A stretch of DNA of 64,000 bases from Anisus vortex. Its lineage: Eukaryota > Mollusca > Gastropoda > Planorbidae. The notes under the pieces are model-generated. The model had not been told where the DNA came from and searched no databases. It saw only the letters and a list, made by a program, of their open reading frames with translations. The position numbers and the translations under genes are program-made. The stretch is taken from positions 995,001 to 1,059,000 of the forward strand of contig OX421495.1 in NCBI GenBank assembly GCA_949126835.1, read 5' to 3'. Below are positions 8,853 through 18,900 of this stretch, in pieces (positions within the stretch are counted from its first letter, which is position 1; each line of letters opens with the position of its first letter).

Positions 8853-11800
8853 CATCTATCTATCTATCTATCTATCTATGTTTCTATCTTTCTATCTATG
8901 ATTCTATCTATCTATCTATTTATCTATATACCCCACCTACCTACTTACCTGTCAATGTAATATATCTTTCTTTCCAATATCTGCTTGTTATCTTATCAAT
9001 ATCTATGTATCTTATCAATTAATCAATGAATAAATCAAGCTATCTTTCGATAAGTATATGTCTATATACTACCTCTCTCTCACTCTCTCTCTCTCTCACT
9101 CTCTCTCCATCCCCCCCCCCCCCTAAATCAATCGTTTTGCTACCTGGACTTATTCAACTAAGGGAGGTAAAGTGGATTACCTTTTTCCTGGAAACCCGGA
9201 TGGACCAAATACCTGGCCTACGTAGCTCTGACGCAAATACCTCACAAATACCTTGTAGAATTTTACCCCCCCCCCCGCCTCCATCGTCACAAGTCTTCAC
9301 AAAAAGTCACCTGTACCAATATGACGTCACATAGCTATGCACACCCTTTCCCCGCTTTCCATCATGTTAACAATTAAAAAAAAAGAGTGTTTTTCAAATC
9401 ACTTTTTATTGTCATTTTTGTTGAAGTATTACAGTAAACAATAGAATTACTGTAGTTCATTAAGTATGGGGCGCGGTTGTAGAGCGCGTTCGGCTGGAGT
9501 TACAGAAGATCATTGGTTTTGAAACCAGACAGATCCATCTCTACACCCCGAAGAAATAAAGGCAATACTCAAAAGGAATGAATCCGAAAGATGGTCTGAG
9601 CTGCAACAAAAGAACCCAAAGATTGATGCTTACTACAAACTCTCCCGCCAATTTCAACACATCATCTTCAGACTAAGGACTGGTCACAACAGGCTAAAAC
9701 AACATATGTTCCGCAAACTACGAATCGGAGCAAGCGAAATGTGCCCCTGCGAAACAGCTCCCGAAAACGCGGAGCATGTCCTTCAGACCTGCCCTCTGTA
9801 TCTTTCTACCCGGTCAGCCATTTGGCCCCTGGGGGCTACCTTCAACGACAAACTGTTCGGTGGACTAGAGCAACTGACAGCCACTGCGCAGTTCATTACA
9901 ACTATCGGACTTGTTGTCTGAATCCTCCCAATCATAACATTTGAGAACGAAGAAGAAGAAGAAGAATCTGTGAAGGCTAGGATTTGTTCCCGGCTTTGGA
10001 GGGAGTCTATCCAGCTCTGACGGGTACCTGACATTAGTTGGAGTAAAGTGAAGGTGACTGGGCATTGTACTGGCCAAACAATCCCCTTGAACGCCGTGGC
10101 CACAGAATCCGGTGTGAACTCTGCTTCACTGGCCCTATGGATCAACTTGGTCCGGATGCTAGTTTGAGTGAAACTTATTCAGGTGGAAATTTCATTTAAA
10201 TGACGTCACATATTTTATGTGACGTCACGTTGATTAAACACCCTACCTCTCCGTCATATATCGTCACAGTTATTTGACGTACCCCCCTCCCTCCCTAGGT
10301 CTCCATCTAACAAAAGACTGGGTGAATTTAAATTCACACGCAGGCTATCTATCAATAAAACGCCTAATTCACAATACACACACCAAACACGCAACTTATC
10401 TAAAGCCAACATCTGTATGAGAACATGTAAACATAACATAATATAATATGTATAATATATGTATAATATGTGTATAATATATGTATAATATGTGTATAAT
10501 ATATGTATAATATGTGTATAATATATGTATAATACTTGTATATTATATGTATAATATGTGTATGTCTACAGATGACAGATGATGAGAGGAAACGAGCAGT
10601 GAAAAGGCGTCAACAAAACCGAGAGGCGGCCCAGAGGTTCCGCCAGAAGCAGAAGGATACGTCGGACTACCTCTCCAAAGTAAGTAAACTTTTTACCAAC
10701 ACACATTTTCCAGGATACAATTCTTGTACTGTAGACTTCAGGCACAGCCACTTACTGTCAACATTCACTGAATAGTGAGCGGAAAGTGCGAACCACAAGT
10801 CTGGGAAATCTATGTGTATTATAACAGTGAAATAGGGTTTCACTTTTTGTGGAAAAAATTATTTCTAAATTTCATGCGGTTTCATTTCAAGCAATTTTCA
10901 TAGGCTTTTAACCTTGTTTTTTGGTGTGAGCCGTATTGGTGTGGCTGGTAGACGGCCGGTTTTCTAGCGTTAGCGCGCGTTTCGGATGCCATACCAGAGG
11001 TCTTCGATTTAAATCCAAGTTAACCGACAGGATATTTTGTTGTTGTTGCGGATCTGGACGGTTTCCTTAGTCTGACCAGCTGCGATGTTTGGAAAAAAGG
11101 AGGGGGGGGGGGGTAGTAAATTCACACATTACCATATTTTGCCGTGGCCACAGATACTCATGAACACTGCTTCACTATCTCTATAAACTAACACGATATC
11201 TACTTTGTTCTATTTCCTGCGTTGTTAATCCGATTTTGTATTCGTAAATTATGTTGACATATACGTTTTACAGACGTACCATCTAGATAGAAGATTATTA
11301 CGTCCACTAGACCCCAAAGCTCCTGTAGGGCGGCAGGGATCGGTCGGTGGCAGGGCTAGAACCCGCAACGTGTCGGTTGACAGTCCGTAGTACTAACCGC
11401 AGGACTCAGCCGGACTCACATATATCGCATGTTCTAAAGCGGTATTGACGTATTCGATTATTTATGTTATAGAGATATTTTTTGCTTTTCTGGACCAAAT
11501 ACGTGTCGATACTTTCTTATTTTTAATTTTTGACGCTCAATCTGATAACGAGTCCGATTAACAGCTTGATAAAATTGTTTAGTTTTTTGTTTTCATACAG
11601 AAGTTTAATCAAAAGCTGTAGATATATGTATAGTTTTATAACAAGTGAAAGTTGCACGTATAGGATGGGAAGGGCGTCGATGAAACAGACATACACGCGG
11701 TTTAAGCTATACAATATCCAACAATGATCATCTCCTGTTGGACACAGCTGGTCGAGCAGCAGCGCCTCTTGCTGGCGTACCGAAGGTCTTGGATTCGAAT

Positions 11801-14800
11801 ACAGCTCTGATGGGTACCTGACATTAGTTGGGGTAAAGTAAACGCGGCTGGGCATTACTTGCGAAACAATTCCCTAGTATGCCGTGGTCACAGAAACTGG
11901 TTAACTGCAGCTTCACCAGCCATATGATCAATTTGGTCCGACGAATACTTTACTACTTATTGGACACAGTATATAGGACACAGAACTTATTACCCATTAT
12001 ATTAGACACATCTACGACACTTCATTTAGGACACTTCATATATGTCGCATCTTTTGGGACACAACATATAGGACACAGTACGCATCCGTGCACTAAACTT
12101 AATGCACGGCGCTATTGCACGTACACGCGACTCTTAGTGCATCTGCACATCCCGCTACACGCACGAAGGCAACGCCCACGCATAGGCACACCACTCAAAG
12201 CGCCATACACACAAGACGTCTTGTTCTCTCTCATGCATACAATCAAGCGGGTCAATACTCACATTACAAGTAAACAAATCACAAGAGCCCCGAGACACAC
12301 CGAACACAGCTCTAGCACACGTGTGTACCCCTGATCTACACACCCGAACTCGATATAGTAATATAATATCAACACAGCAAACGAAGTCACACACACCGCA
12401 GATTCATTTTTACAAGCCAACAAAAAAAGCCAGAACTGAAAACCATGTCGTTTATAATCCATGGATCTGGATTTCTCTGACAAGCAAACAATCCAGGACA
12501 CAGGTACACTGGACGTCTGCTGTACTGTTTACAGGAAAAGGGGAGCGGGGGAAGGGTGTGTTTATATGTAAAAAAAACAAAGTTTCAGGGTAGAAATACG
12601 GCAAATATTGTCGAGTTAAAGGCGTCGAGATTATCTTCCTCTTTCTGTCTATACCGGAAGCACAAAACTGACAAGTACGATCGGGAACTTATTTCTAACA
12701 AATCAAATTATTTTCCGATCACGACAGTCGCAGCCCGAAACCAGGAGAAAATCCCCACCCTCCCACAACACACACAGGGTCATGGTGGGCACCGCGTTCG
12801 GTTGGCCTACTGAATGTCTTGGGTTCGAATCCCGGGTTTTTCCCTGGACTCGAGGGTTTCCCCGAGTCTCCCAAGCTGGGCATTGTGCTGGCCACACACA
12901 ATTTTATATGCCGTGGCCACAGAAACTGGTAAACACTGCTTCACTGATCCTATGATCAATAATTTAGTCCGACTGAATACTTTACTTTACTTACCACACA
13001 CACATCATCCCTATCACAAAACCGGATGTAGTTATCTCCAAATCGCCATGACTTGTGGCCCCAAATATTTTGCCAAGCTTTAAGTCTTCAAAAACATCCA
13101 GACATAAGTATCAGAGTCTAGTAATCTAGTAAGTACTAGAAAATTATCCCCGTCGCACCGATTATATACATAAGGAATGTTAGGCGACGTTCTCAAGTTT
13201 CCTTGGTCTCAGCATACTAGGGAATTGTGTGACCGGCACAATGTACAGCCGGCCTTTACTTAGAGGCTTAGAGCGATGTCGAAATCTAGTCTAGTGAAAT
13301 TTTTTTTTTTTTTTTTACAAAGTTACCGGTACAATTTTAGGCAAGGAAGCAATGTTAGGAGCATACATGTAGACCTACACTAGTGGATGGGCACCTACTG
13401 CAGATCGATAGCCCTCTATGTGTGGTGTTCACTCAAGCGAGAAATATTCGTCTCTGACGTGCTGGCCTTGGCAAAAGCGGTTAGCTTGTTTACTTAAATC
13501 TACGCCACTGTTTGGGTAAATAAAAGGTAGTTGAGAGGAGGTATGTACAACAACACCCCCTCCCCCCCCCCCCACCACACACACCATACATCCGCCCATC
13601 CTCCACACATACACACTCTGTTCGTTTACAAATCGTCAACGAGCAGTCCTCAAATGCACTCTCCAACCAACACACACAAACACATTTATATAGTATAGTT
13701 CTGTAATGTGCTAAGTGTGCTTTTAAGAAGCGAATCCCATCGAACTTATATAGTTAAAATATAATGGCAGTGTGTTTGTCGGAATGGGTTTCCATCAGTG
13801 GCGTATTTAGGCATGTTCCACATGTTCCATTGGAACAGGGGCCCCCACAGAAAAGGGGCCCCCACACATCACAAAAATATTTTTTTTAGTGACAGTTTAA
13901 AATGTAAAATAAAATTTATTTATTCCCTTACAATCGTAAGCGCTCTAGTCCAACAGAGCTAAGAGCAACATAAAAAGTATTTATGATTTTACAGTAAAGG
14001 AAAATGAATTAACTGCATTTATCTGTCATATGCCTATGTGGGAGGCATGGGCGAGGCCACAAGGGGCCTCCACATGCTTTTGAGAACAGGGCCCCCACAA
14101 TCCTAAATACAGCCCTGGTTTCCATACTGTCAAATGACCCAGTTTTGGTGAGTGTAAAAAAAAATTGTCGAGGTGAGAGGCGCCTTGGGCGTAACCTTAC
14201 TCGAGGAAACGTCCACCCCCCCCCCCCCCCCCCTAAAATCGTTCAACCAGTTTCTGCGTGTGTTTGTGTTTTCTTGATTTGTTTACTTTGTTTTTATTGT
14301 GTCCTTACGTCTCTGTATGAGGGAAGGTGGGGATGGGAGAGTGGCGATGTATTTACATTGGCGTTTTAAGGTTTCATGGGTAGAGAGGACGGGGGGGGGG
14401 GGGGGGGGGGGTGCGTAGGAGAGGGGGGGGGGGGACGGGGGATATTATAGGTATTTATAGGCATAAAGAAAACGTACTATCAGAGAGATAGCAGCATACA
14501 AGAAATACTCTTGCCACAGATAATGTACACGCAGAAAGACTGTTGCTAGAGAAAAAAAAAGAAAAATAGTAGGCCTACTATTTGGAGAAAGTCTCATACA
14601 GGATGGTGCAACAGGCGGCCCGCGAGTCACAATACGGCCCGCCAAGATTTTTAATGTTGACCACACAATTTCTAACGTCAATCTATTTTAGTCATGTTAA
14701 AATTTGTATCAAATAGACCTACATACTTATGACCAATTTAATAACAAACAAAAAATGTTCCCCAACCCTAAAATATAGGAAGTTACATACAGATGAAGTA

Positions 14801-16249
14801 CCACATATAGATTTGGTACTATATTGTCGGAGATAAAAAAAACATTCGAAGCGGAAAATCGAAGAGTTAGTCTACCGAAATTTCGGACAAATAAATTTTA
14901 ATCGGTAGTTTTTCAACAAGATGTTTATTTTATCCAACTAATAAAAACCCGGATGCTTTTGGGAATTGCTCTGCATATCTGTAGCGTAACCTTTTCCCAC
15001 AGCACACTCTTATTACAAGGCTCCCTTCGTCGATGGTCCAAGTAGCCCCAAAGGGTGCAATCTGGACTATTATAAGTTATGCCAGGCAAATGCACATTTG
15101 TTTCACAACAGCTTGAAAATAAGCATGCCACACAGAGTAATAAAATTTGGTTGGGGAAGCGAGTGGGCCTTTTTTTTTTTTTGGTGAAAAATATTTAAAA
15201 AATGATGTGGAAATAAACATGGGAACCGTTGGCTCAATGAAATTATAGCCTTTCTTTTTTAATTCTTAGGCTTAAACTTTAAACTCACAGTAGACAAAGT
15301 TATCACCCGTACGAACTGTGCCTAATAACAACACAGGGTCTTTCTTATTCCTATAATTACTCAACGGGTTCGTGCATAATAACTCCTAGTTTCTATAATA
15401 CTGGATAATCCCAGAAGTTATAACCATCTAACATCACGTGATTTAGACTTACCCACGTGATTTAGCTTTTACAAATATTACAAATATTTTTTAAAGAAAT
15501 ATTTTTCTTCAAATTAAATAATTCAAGAATTAAGTAACACATTATGAAAAAGAGGAAAGCTTTTAATCTAGTTCTATGTATTATTGTCTTTACAGAAAAT
15601 CAGGCGATTGGAAACGTCTTCTAAACATCTTATGTCAGATCTGGAAAGACTGAAAGTCGAAAGAGATGAGCTTCAGCAGATGCTATATGAACATCTTCTT
15701 GTGTGCAATAATCCTTTAATCAACAATCCAGCCACAAATACTTCCGCCACCCCAGGAGTTCTGTGCCCTGGTTCATCTGAACAGGAACTAAACCACATCC
15801 CTCAGGATCATCAGGCTTCTTCGCGGTGCTTTTTCTTTGGGGATGAGAACTCCCAGGACCAAATCCAGGACGATCGTGTCAGTGGTGAGATTATCATTGA
15901 CCCTGCCGAGATGGGGTTTGATGGTAGCATGGTGGACGAGCTCAACGCCCCGATCGATGTCTTCTACGAGGAAGTGGTGGAGGATGCAGACTTGATGGAC
16001 AATGACCAGCTGTACCACGGAGGACATCAGCAAGGCAGGTTCGACTCCTGCTCCAGCTCACACAACGGCTCCTTCTACGAGACGTCCTCCACGAGCTGCC
16101 TGAGCGAGTCGTCGGGCAGCAACGCCGTCTTGTCCCATGGCTTCGGCTCGGCTCCTCTCAGGACACACGCAGACTCCACTTCGTCTGAAGTCTTTGAGGC
16201 CGGCTACGTGGACGAGGATTTTTTCCTCTCAGACGAATGCAGCTCTTGA
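7963..16249 (+). CDS. Gene A: Fos/ATF3/JDP2-type bZIP transcription factor, join(7963-8565,10572-10679,15596-16249)
   Basis: Predicted 454-aa nuclear DNA-binding protein that should dimerise through a leucine zipper. Seen: three exons in one frame, all junctions phase 0 with GT/AG. Residues 1-164 are low complexity. Residues 165-201 carry a module starting [10 protein letters not shown], which resembles the LTP..KEELR segment before the basic region of ATF3. Residues 202-237 are the basic region, with invariant Asn217 and Arg225. The zipper is Leu235, 242, 249, 256, 263 then His270, with Cys274 giving the H-x3-C signature of Fos/ATF3/JDP2. The C-terminus (about 320-376 and 441-451) is acidic with aromatic residues, as in activation domains. 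Odd: Phe224 replaces the usual Cys/Ser of the basic region. Met4 (7972), with G at -3, is an alternative start. Orthology to ATF3 itself, rather than a lineage-specific branch, is not settled. Confidence 0.88.
8573..8930 (+). repeat. (TCTA)n microsatellite at the start of gene A's first coding-region intron
   Basis: Tetranucleotide run with sporadic CCATC, GTTTC and TTTC interruptions, starting 8 bp into the intron. It lacks stops, so the exon frame stays open to 8901 as a Ser-Ile-Tyr-Leu repeat. A C/T-rich stretch (9060-9125) follows after a gap. Confidence 0.97.
9322..9329 (+). promoter_or_regulatory. Perfect CRE octamer in gene A intron
   Basis: TGACGTCA within ATGACGTCACAT. One of four perfect CREs within 2 kb of gene A (others 8244, 10201, 10220). 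Confidence 0.6.
9468..10160 (+). mobile_element. SINE-1 copy split by a LINE insertion
   Basis: The tRNA-like head (GCGCGGTTGTAGAGCGCGTT) lies at 9468-9530. The body resumes at 9967 (GTGAAGGCTAGGATTTGTTC) and runs to the end CCTATGGATCAACTTGGTCC near 10153. The intervening 430 bp is a separate LINE 3' fragment. Confidence 0.8.
9531..9966 (+). mobile_element. 5'-truncated LINE (LINE-C) 3' end with zinc-knuckle ORF
   Basis: An open frame from about 9532 to the TGA at 9921 reads [38 protein letters not shown] and ends TTIGLVV. The C-x-C-x8-H-x4-C pattern is typical of C-termini of I/Jockey-group LINEs. A (GAA)n tail at 9949-9966 marks the 3' end. About 130 codons remain, so it is not functional. 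Confidence 0.8.
10201..10227. promoter_or_regulatory. Palindromic double CRE in gene A intron
   Basis: Two perfect TGACGTCA octamers (10201-10208, 10220-10227) form the ends of a perfect inverted repeat: arm TGACGTCACATA, spacer TTT, mirrored arm. bZIP dimers of the CREB/ATF type bind this octamer, so autoregulation by the encoded protein is plausible but inferred. Confidence 0.6.
10441..10565 (+). repeat. 22-bp AT-rich minisatellite abutting the gene A basic-region exon
   Basis: Unit TATAATATATG plus TATAATATGTG, five to six copies, ending 6 bp before the exon acceptor. It replaces the usual pyrimidine tract and probably contains the branch point. Confidence 0.92.
10572..10679 (+). CDS. Gene A basic-region exon (36 codons)
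   Basis: The exon lies between acceptor TCTACAG (ends 10571) and donor AAA|GTAAGT. It is 108 bp, phase 0 at both ends, and encodes [12 protein letters not shown] then [13 protein letters not shown]. The N-x2-AA-x3-R pattern is diagnostic of bZIP basic regions. It has the same length and boundaries as gene B exon 46519-46626. The acceptor is unusual because the sequence before it is an AT-rich minisatellite rather than a pyrimidine tract. Confidence 0.93.
11272..11418 (-). mobile_element. SINE-2 (tRNA-derived), reverse copy
   Basis: Reverse complement of the family order: tRNA-like head (GGCTGAGTCCTGCGGTTAGT), B-box region GGGTTCTAGCCC, CGCCCTACAGGAGCT, and the tail ACGTAATAATCTTCTATC. The tail matches the LINE-B tail. 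Confidence 0.8.
11755..11955 (+). mobile_element. SINE-1 with internal deletion
   Basis: Head CTTGCTGGCGTACCGAAGG with GGATTCGAAT (decayed B box) jumps to ACAGCTCTGATGGGTACCTG, skipping the GGCTAGGATTTGTTCCC segment, then follows the family to GATCAATTTGGTCCGAC. Confidence 0.8.
12778..12985 (+). mobile_element. SINE-1, internally shortened copy
   Basis: CGTTCGGTTGGCCTACTGAA precedes B box GGTTCGAATCC. The TCTGATGGGTACCTGACATT block is missing. It ends CTATGATCAATAATTTAGTC. Confidence 0.8.
13796..14117. mobile_element. Non-autonomous hAT-type MITE (322 bp)
   Basis: Starts CAGTGGCGTATTTAGG and ends CCTAAATACAGCCCTG, imperfect inverted termini. It is flanked on both sides by the 8-bp target duplication GTTTCCAT (13788-13795 and 14118-14125), as expected for hAT. 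GGGGCCCCCAC-type blocks lie near both ends. Confidence 0.9.
15596..16249 (+). CDS. Gene A last coding exon (leucine zipper and acidic tail)
   Basis: The acceptor is TCTTTACAG ending at 15595; the TGA stop is at 16247-16249. It encodes 217 residues. The first 37 form the zipper (Leu at exon positions 5, 12, 19, 26, His 33, Cys 37). A Ser/Asn-rich linker follows, then an acidic stretch around [17 protein letters not shown], a Ser-rich block, and the terminus [11 protein letters not shown]. The acidic-aromatic composition suggests an activation domain; that role is inferred. Confidence 0.92.
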   Translation, partial: KIRRLETSSKHLMSDLERLKVERDELQQMLYEHLLVCNNPLINNPATNTSATPGVLCPGSSEQELNHIPQDHQASSRCFFFGDENSQDQIQDDRVSGEIIIDPAEMGFDGSMVDELNAPIDVFYEEVVEDADLMDNDQLYHGGHQQGRFDSCSSSHNGSFYETSSTSCLSESSGSNAVLSHGFGSAPLRTHADSTSSEVFEAGYVDEDFFLSDECSS

Positions 16250-17450
16250 CGAAATGAAACTCTGTTAATTGTGCCAGAGTAATGAAGGCATCAGACATCC
16301 ACCAAACGGTCTGTCAATAAATAGGCATATTGTGCTCAAATTTAGCATTATAAGTAATGAAATTCGCCCAAAGCTTATACACATTTTTAAAAAATGCTAA
16401 CAAAGTATAATTGTTTAGTTAATGAACCATATCTGGCATTGGCCAAAAACTCTTGTCAGACTGTTTAATATAAATTCACTTGACTTAGCAGTAAACACGA
16501 TCCTGTATTGAAATTGGGTTAAAGTAAAACAGCCTACTAATGACAGTACAAGTTAATGTGTGTACTTATTTCACATATTTGAACACTTTTTCTGTAGGTA
16601 ATTTAGCCCACCAAAACTCCAAACCAAAAAAAAAAAGAAGCGTTCTCCAGAGCTAGACGGAATCTAACCCACCAAGGTGCCATGACCAAATGTTAATATT
16701 GTTATTTTCCTTTAAACCATGTTTAAAAAAAACAAACAACAAAAATCTAAGGCAGTATAGAAGAGATGTAATGATAATGTACCAAATGTGTGCTATATGG
16801 TTGTGCTATTTTATCAGTGACATTATTCATTATTTTCTCTCGTCTTGTGTGGTCGGCAGGACTTACAAGACCTTTTTTAAAATGATAAACGAACAAAAAT
16901 GAACCAGCCCTGTATATACTTCATAGTTTTAAAGTATTTCTTGCAACCTTACGATTTCATATACATAATGTACCATTGAGGAATACAAAATTGCAAAACT
17001 ATTTTGACATCATTTAGTTTGATATTTTTTTGTCCAAGATTAGCGAAACTCGTTTAACGTTGTTATCAGCTCCATGGGTCAAAATGGACTAATATTTATA
17101 CATATCAACAATAGTATACAAATACTAGTGTAATACTTATATGGGACACTCTTTTTTTAAATGTACTGTCATTAATACTGAATCTTTTTTATCCTACTAT
17201 CCATCAGAAAAGGCATATATACTCAGGGGCGAAGCCACGAGAGGAGCTGAGTCCCCCCCCCCTCCACCGCATTCCTTTTCCCCCTGAAAATTTTGTAAAG
17301 TATTTTTTTCTTATTTTTAAAAAAAATGAATATGTACTAAATTCGCGACAAATTTCCTAAATGTTTGTTACGCGAAAGTCATCTTAAAAAAATGTTTAAC
17401 ATCGCCCTTGTGTATACTTATTTAGCAATGTAAGTTTCATTCAAATAAAG
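16250..17450 (+). other. Probable gene A 3' UTR
   Basis: AT-rich sequence after the stop with no convincing ORF. Poly(A) signals AATAAA are seen at 16316-16321 and 17444-17449, the latter followed by a T-rich stretch. Further AATAAA motifs near 19990 and 20140 leave a longer UTR possible. Confidence 0.5.
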
Positions 17451-18775
17451 TCCTCACATTTTTTTTTCTAGCACGATTTATTCCACTTAAGTAAATCTAT
17501 ACCCGACATTCAAATACCTGAAATTAAAGTTTACTGGACCAAAAAAAACACTTGTTATTTGCAACCTGGCAGAAATCTAAGACCTAGTTTTCTTTTTTTT
17601 ACTTTTCATTTTGTCAAATCTATAGTGGGTGTGTAGCCAGATTTTTTGTAGGTTAAGTGGCTAAGTAAGCTAACCCTTTACAAGTATTTATAGTTGTATT
17701 CAAACTTTACCAACAATATTTCATATCTTTATTTTCCATTACTTTTTACTTTCATTCAAGAATAAATTGCTCAATGCAAGGGGTCGGTAACTTTTTGATA
17801 ATAGTGTTCGAAAGTAGAATTAGTAATGCATCTACCATGCTAACAGCCTACAAAGTCATCATACTCTACCATATTTGTATAATTATTATAAGACAATTTT
17901 ATATATAGCTTTAGTATAATCTTTTGAGATAAAGCATTAAGACTCGAAGTATAAAAGGTTTACTTGTTGACCGCATCCCTAAGTAGCGACAGCATGAGTC
18001 AAAAAAGTTTACAGACGTTCCTTCTAGATAGAAGATTATTACGTCCACTAGGCCCAAAACTCCTGCAGGGCGACAGGGATCCGTCGGTGGCAGGGATAGA
18101 ACCCGCGACCTGTCAGTTGGTTTTTGGTTGACAGTCCGGTGAACTAACCGCTGGACCAGCCGGCTTCAATAGTCACACTAATAACGACAAGGACCTCAGT
18201 TAGTCATATACTGTTTTATTCTAGGTGTAAGATCTGTCGCACGCAGCCGCCATTAATTATGCTGAAACTCGATGTTTTCCATTGAAACAAAGCTGATTTA
18301 TATGGGTCTGCCAGGTGCCATTGAAAATAACTCTGCGTGACAAGTTTGTCTCGCGTACCCGTAGGTTGCCGATCCATAGTTCTATGTATCCATCAGTTTT
18401 ATTTACTCCTATAGTGATGGTTTATCATAACTCAACAAATTACATATTGCCTAAATGTATTATGATTTATGGTAAATAGGGTTCTATAAAAAAAAACTAC
18501 AAAAACACTGGCTATATTTGTAAGCTCCAAAATGACTTTAACGTCTCGGTAACAAGATGTCGATATTTAATGACTAACAACGATGCTTGATTTGATACTT
18601 AACTATTAAAGATATGGTTATATAAGCTTGATAGAACCAGAAATTGTCAAATTTCACTTTCACAGGTAGAGAAATTATTTCCAAGACGCTCCCGGCTTTA
18701 ATTTATGGTTGTTGTTGTTTAAAACATATATAAATCGCCTACAGGCCTATATTTTAGTTTAAAACCTGGATTGAG
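17451..18775. other. Intergenic: decayed hAT-like element carrying a SINE-2
   Basis: GGGGTCGGTAACTTTTTG at about 17779 and its reverse counterpart GTAGGTTGCCGATCC near 18361 look like the two ends of an old hAT-type element. A reverse SINE-2 (18005-18168) lies inside it. The remainder is AT-rich with no ORF. Another possible hAT end (CTCAGGGGCGAAGCCACG) is at 17221, inside the probable gene A 3' UTR. Confidence 0.5.
18005..18168 (-). mobile_element. SINE-2, reverse full-length copy
   Basis: On the minus strand: GCCGGCTGGTCCAGCGGTTA, B box GGGTTCTATCCC, GTCGCCCTGCAGGAGTTTTG, and the tail ending AGAAGGAACGTCTGTAAAC. This is the clearest reference copy of the family here. Confidence 0.88.
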
Positions 18776-18900
18776 GATGTATATAGTACACGGTACATTT
18801 AGTACATTGAGGATGTATATAGTACACGGTACATTTAGTACATTGAGGATGTATATAGTACACGGTACATTTAGTACATTGAGGATGTATATAGTACACG
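18776..18900 (+). repeat. 36-bp minisatellite, 3.5 copies
   Basis: Unit begins ATTGAGGATGTATATAGTAC and ends ACATTTAGTAC. Because 36 is a multiple of 3 it gives a short repetitive open frame, which I do not regard as coding. Confidence 0.93.

Larger units (their letters stand above)
10680..15595 (+). other. Gene A last intron (4.9 kb)
   Basis: Contains a diverged SINE-1 (10925-11195), reverse SINE-2 (11272-11418), SINE-1 copies (11755-11955 and 12778-12985), a GGACAC-rich stretch (11958-12082), a reverse SINE-1 scrap (13195-13262) and a hAT MITE (13796-14117). G/C homopolymers occur at 13557, 14217 and 14391-14435. From 14450 to 15590 I see only AT-rich sequence with a possible hAT end (GGCGGCCCGCGAG, 14613). 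The intermittent short ORFs look spurious. Confidence 0.6.

Noticed and set aside
7951..8901. 316-codon ORF as a single-exon protein
   Set aside because: The last 111 codons are the TCTA microsatellite beyond a consensus donor; the true exon ends at 8565.
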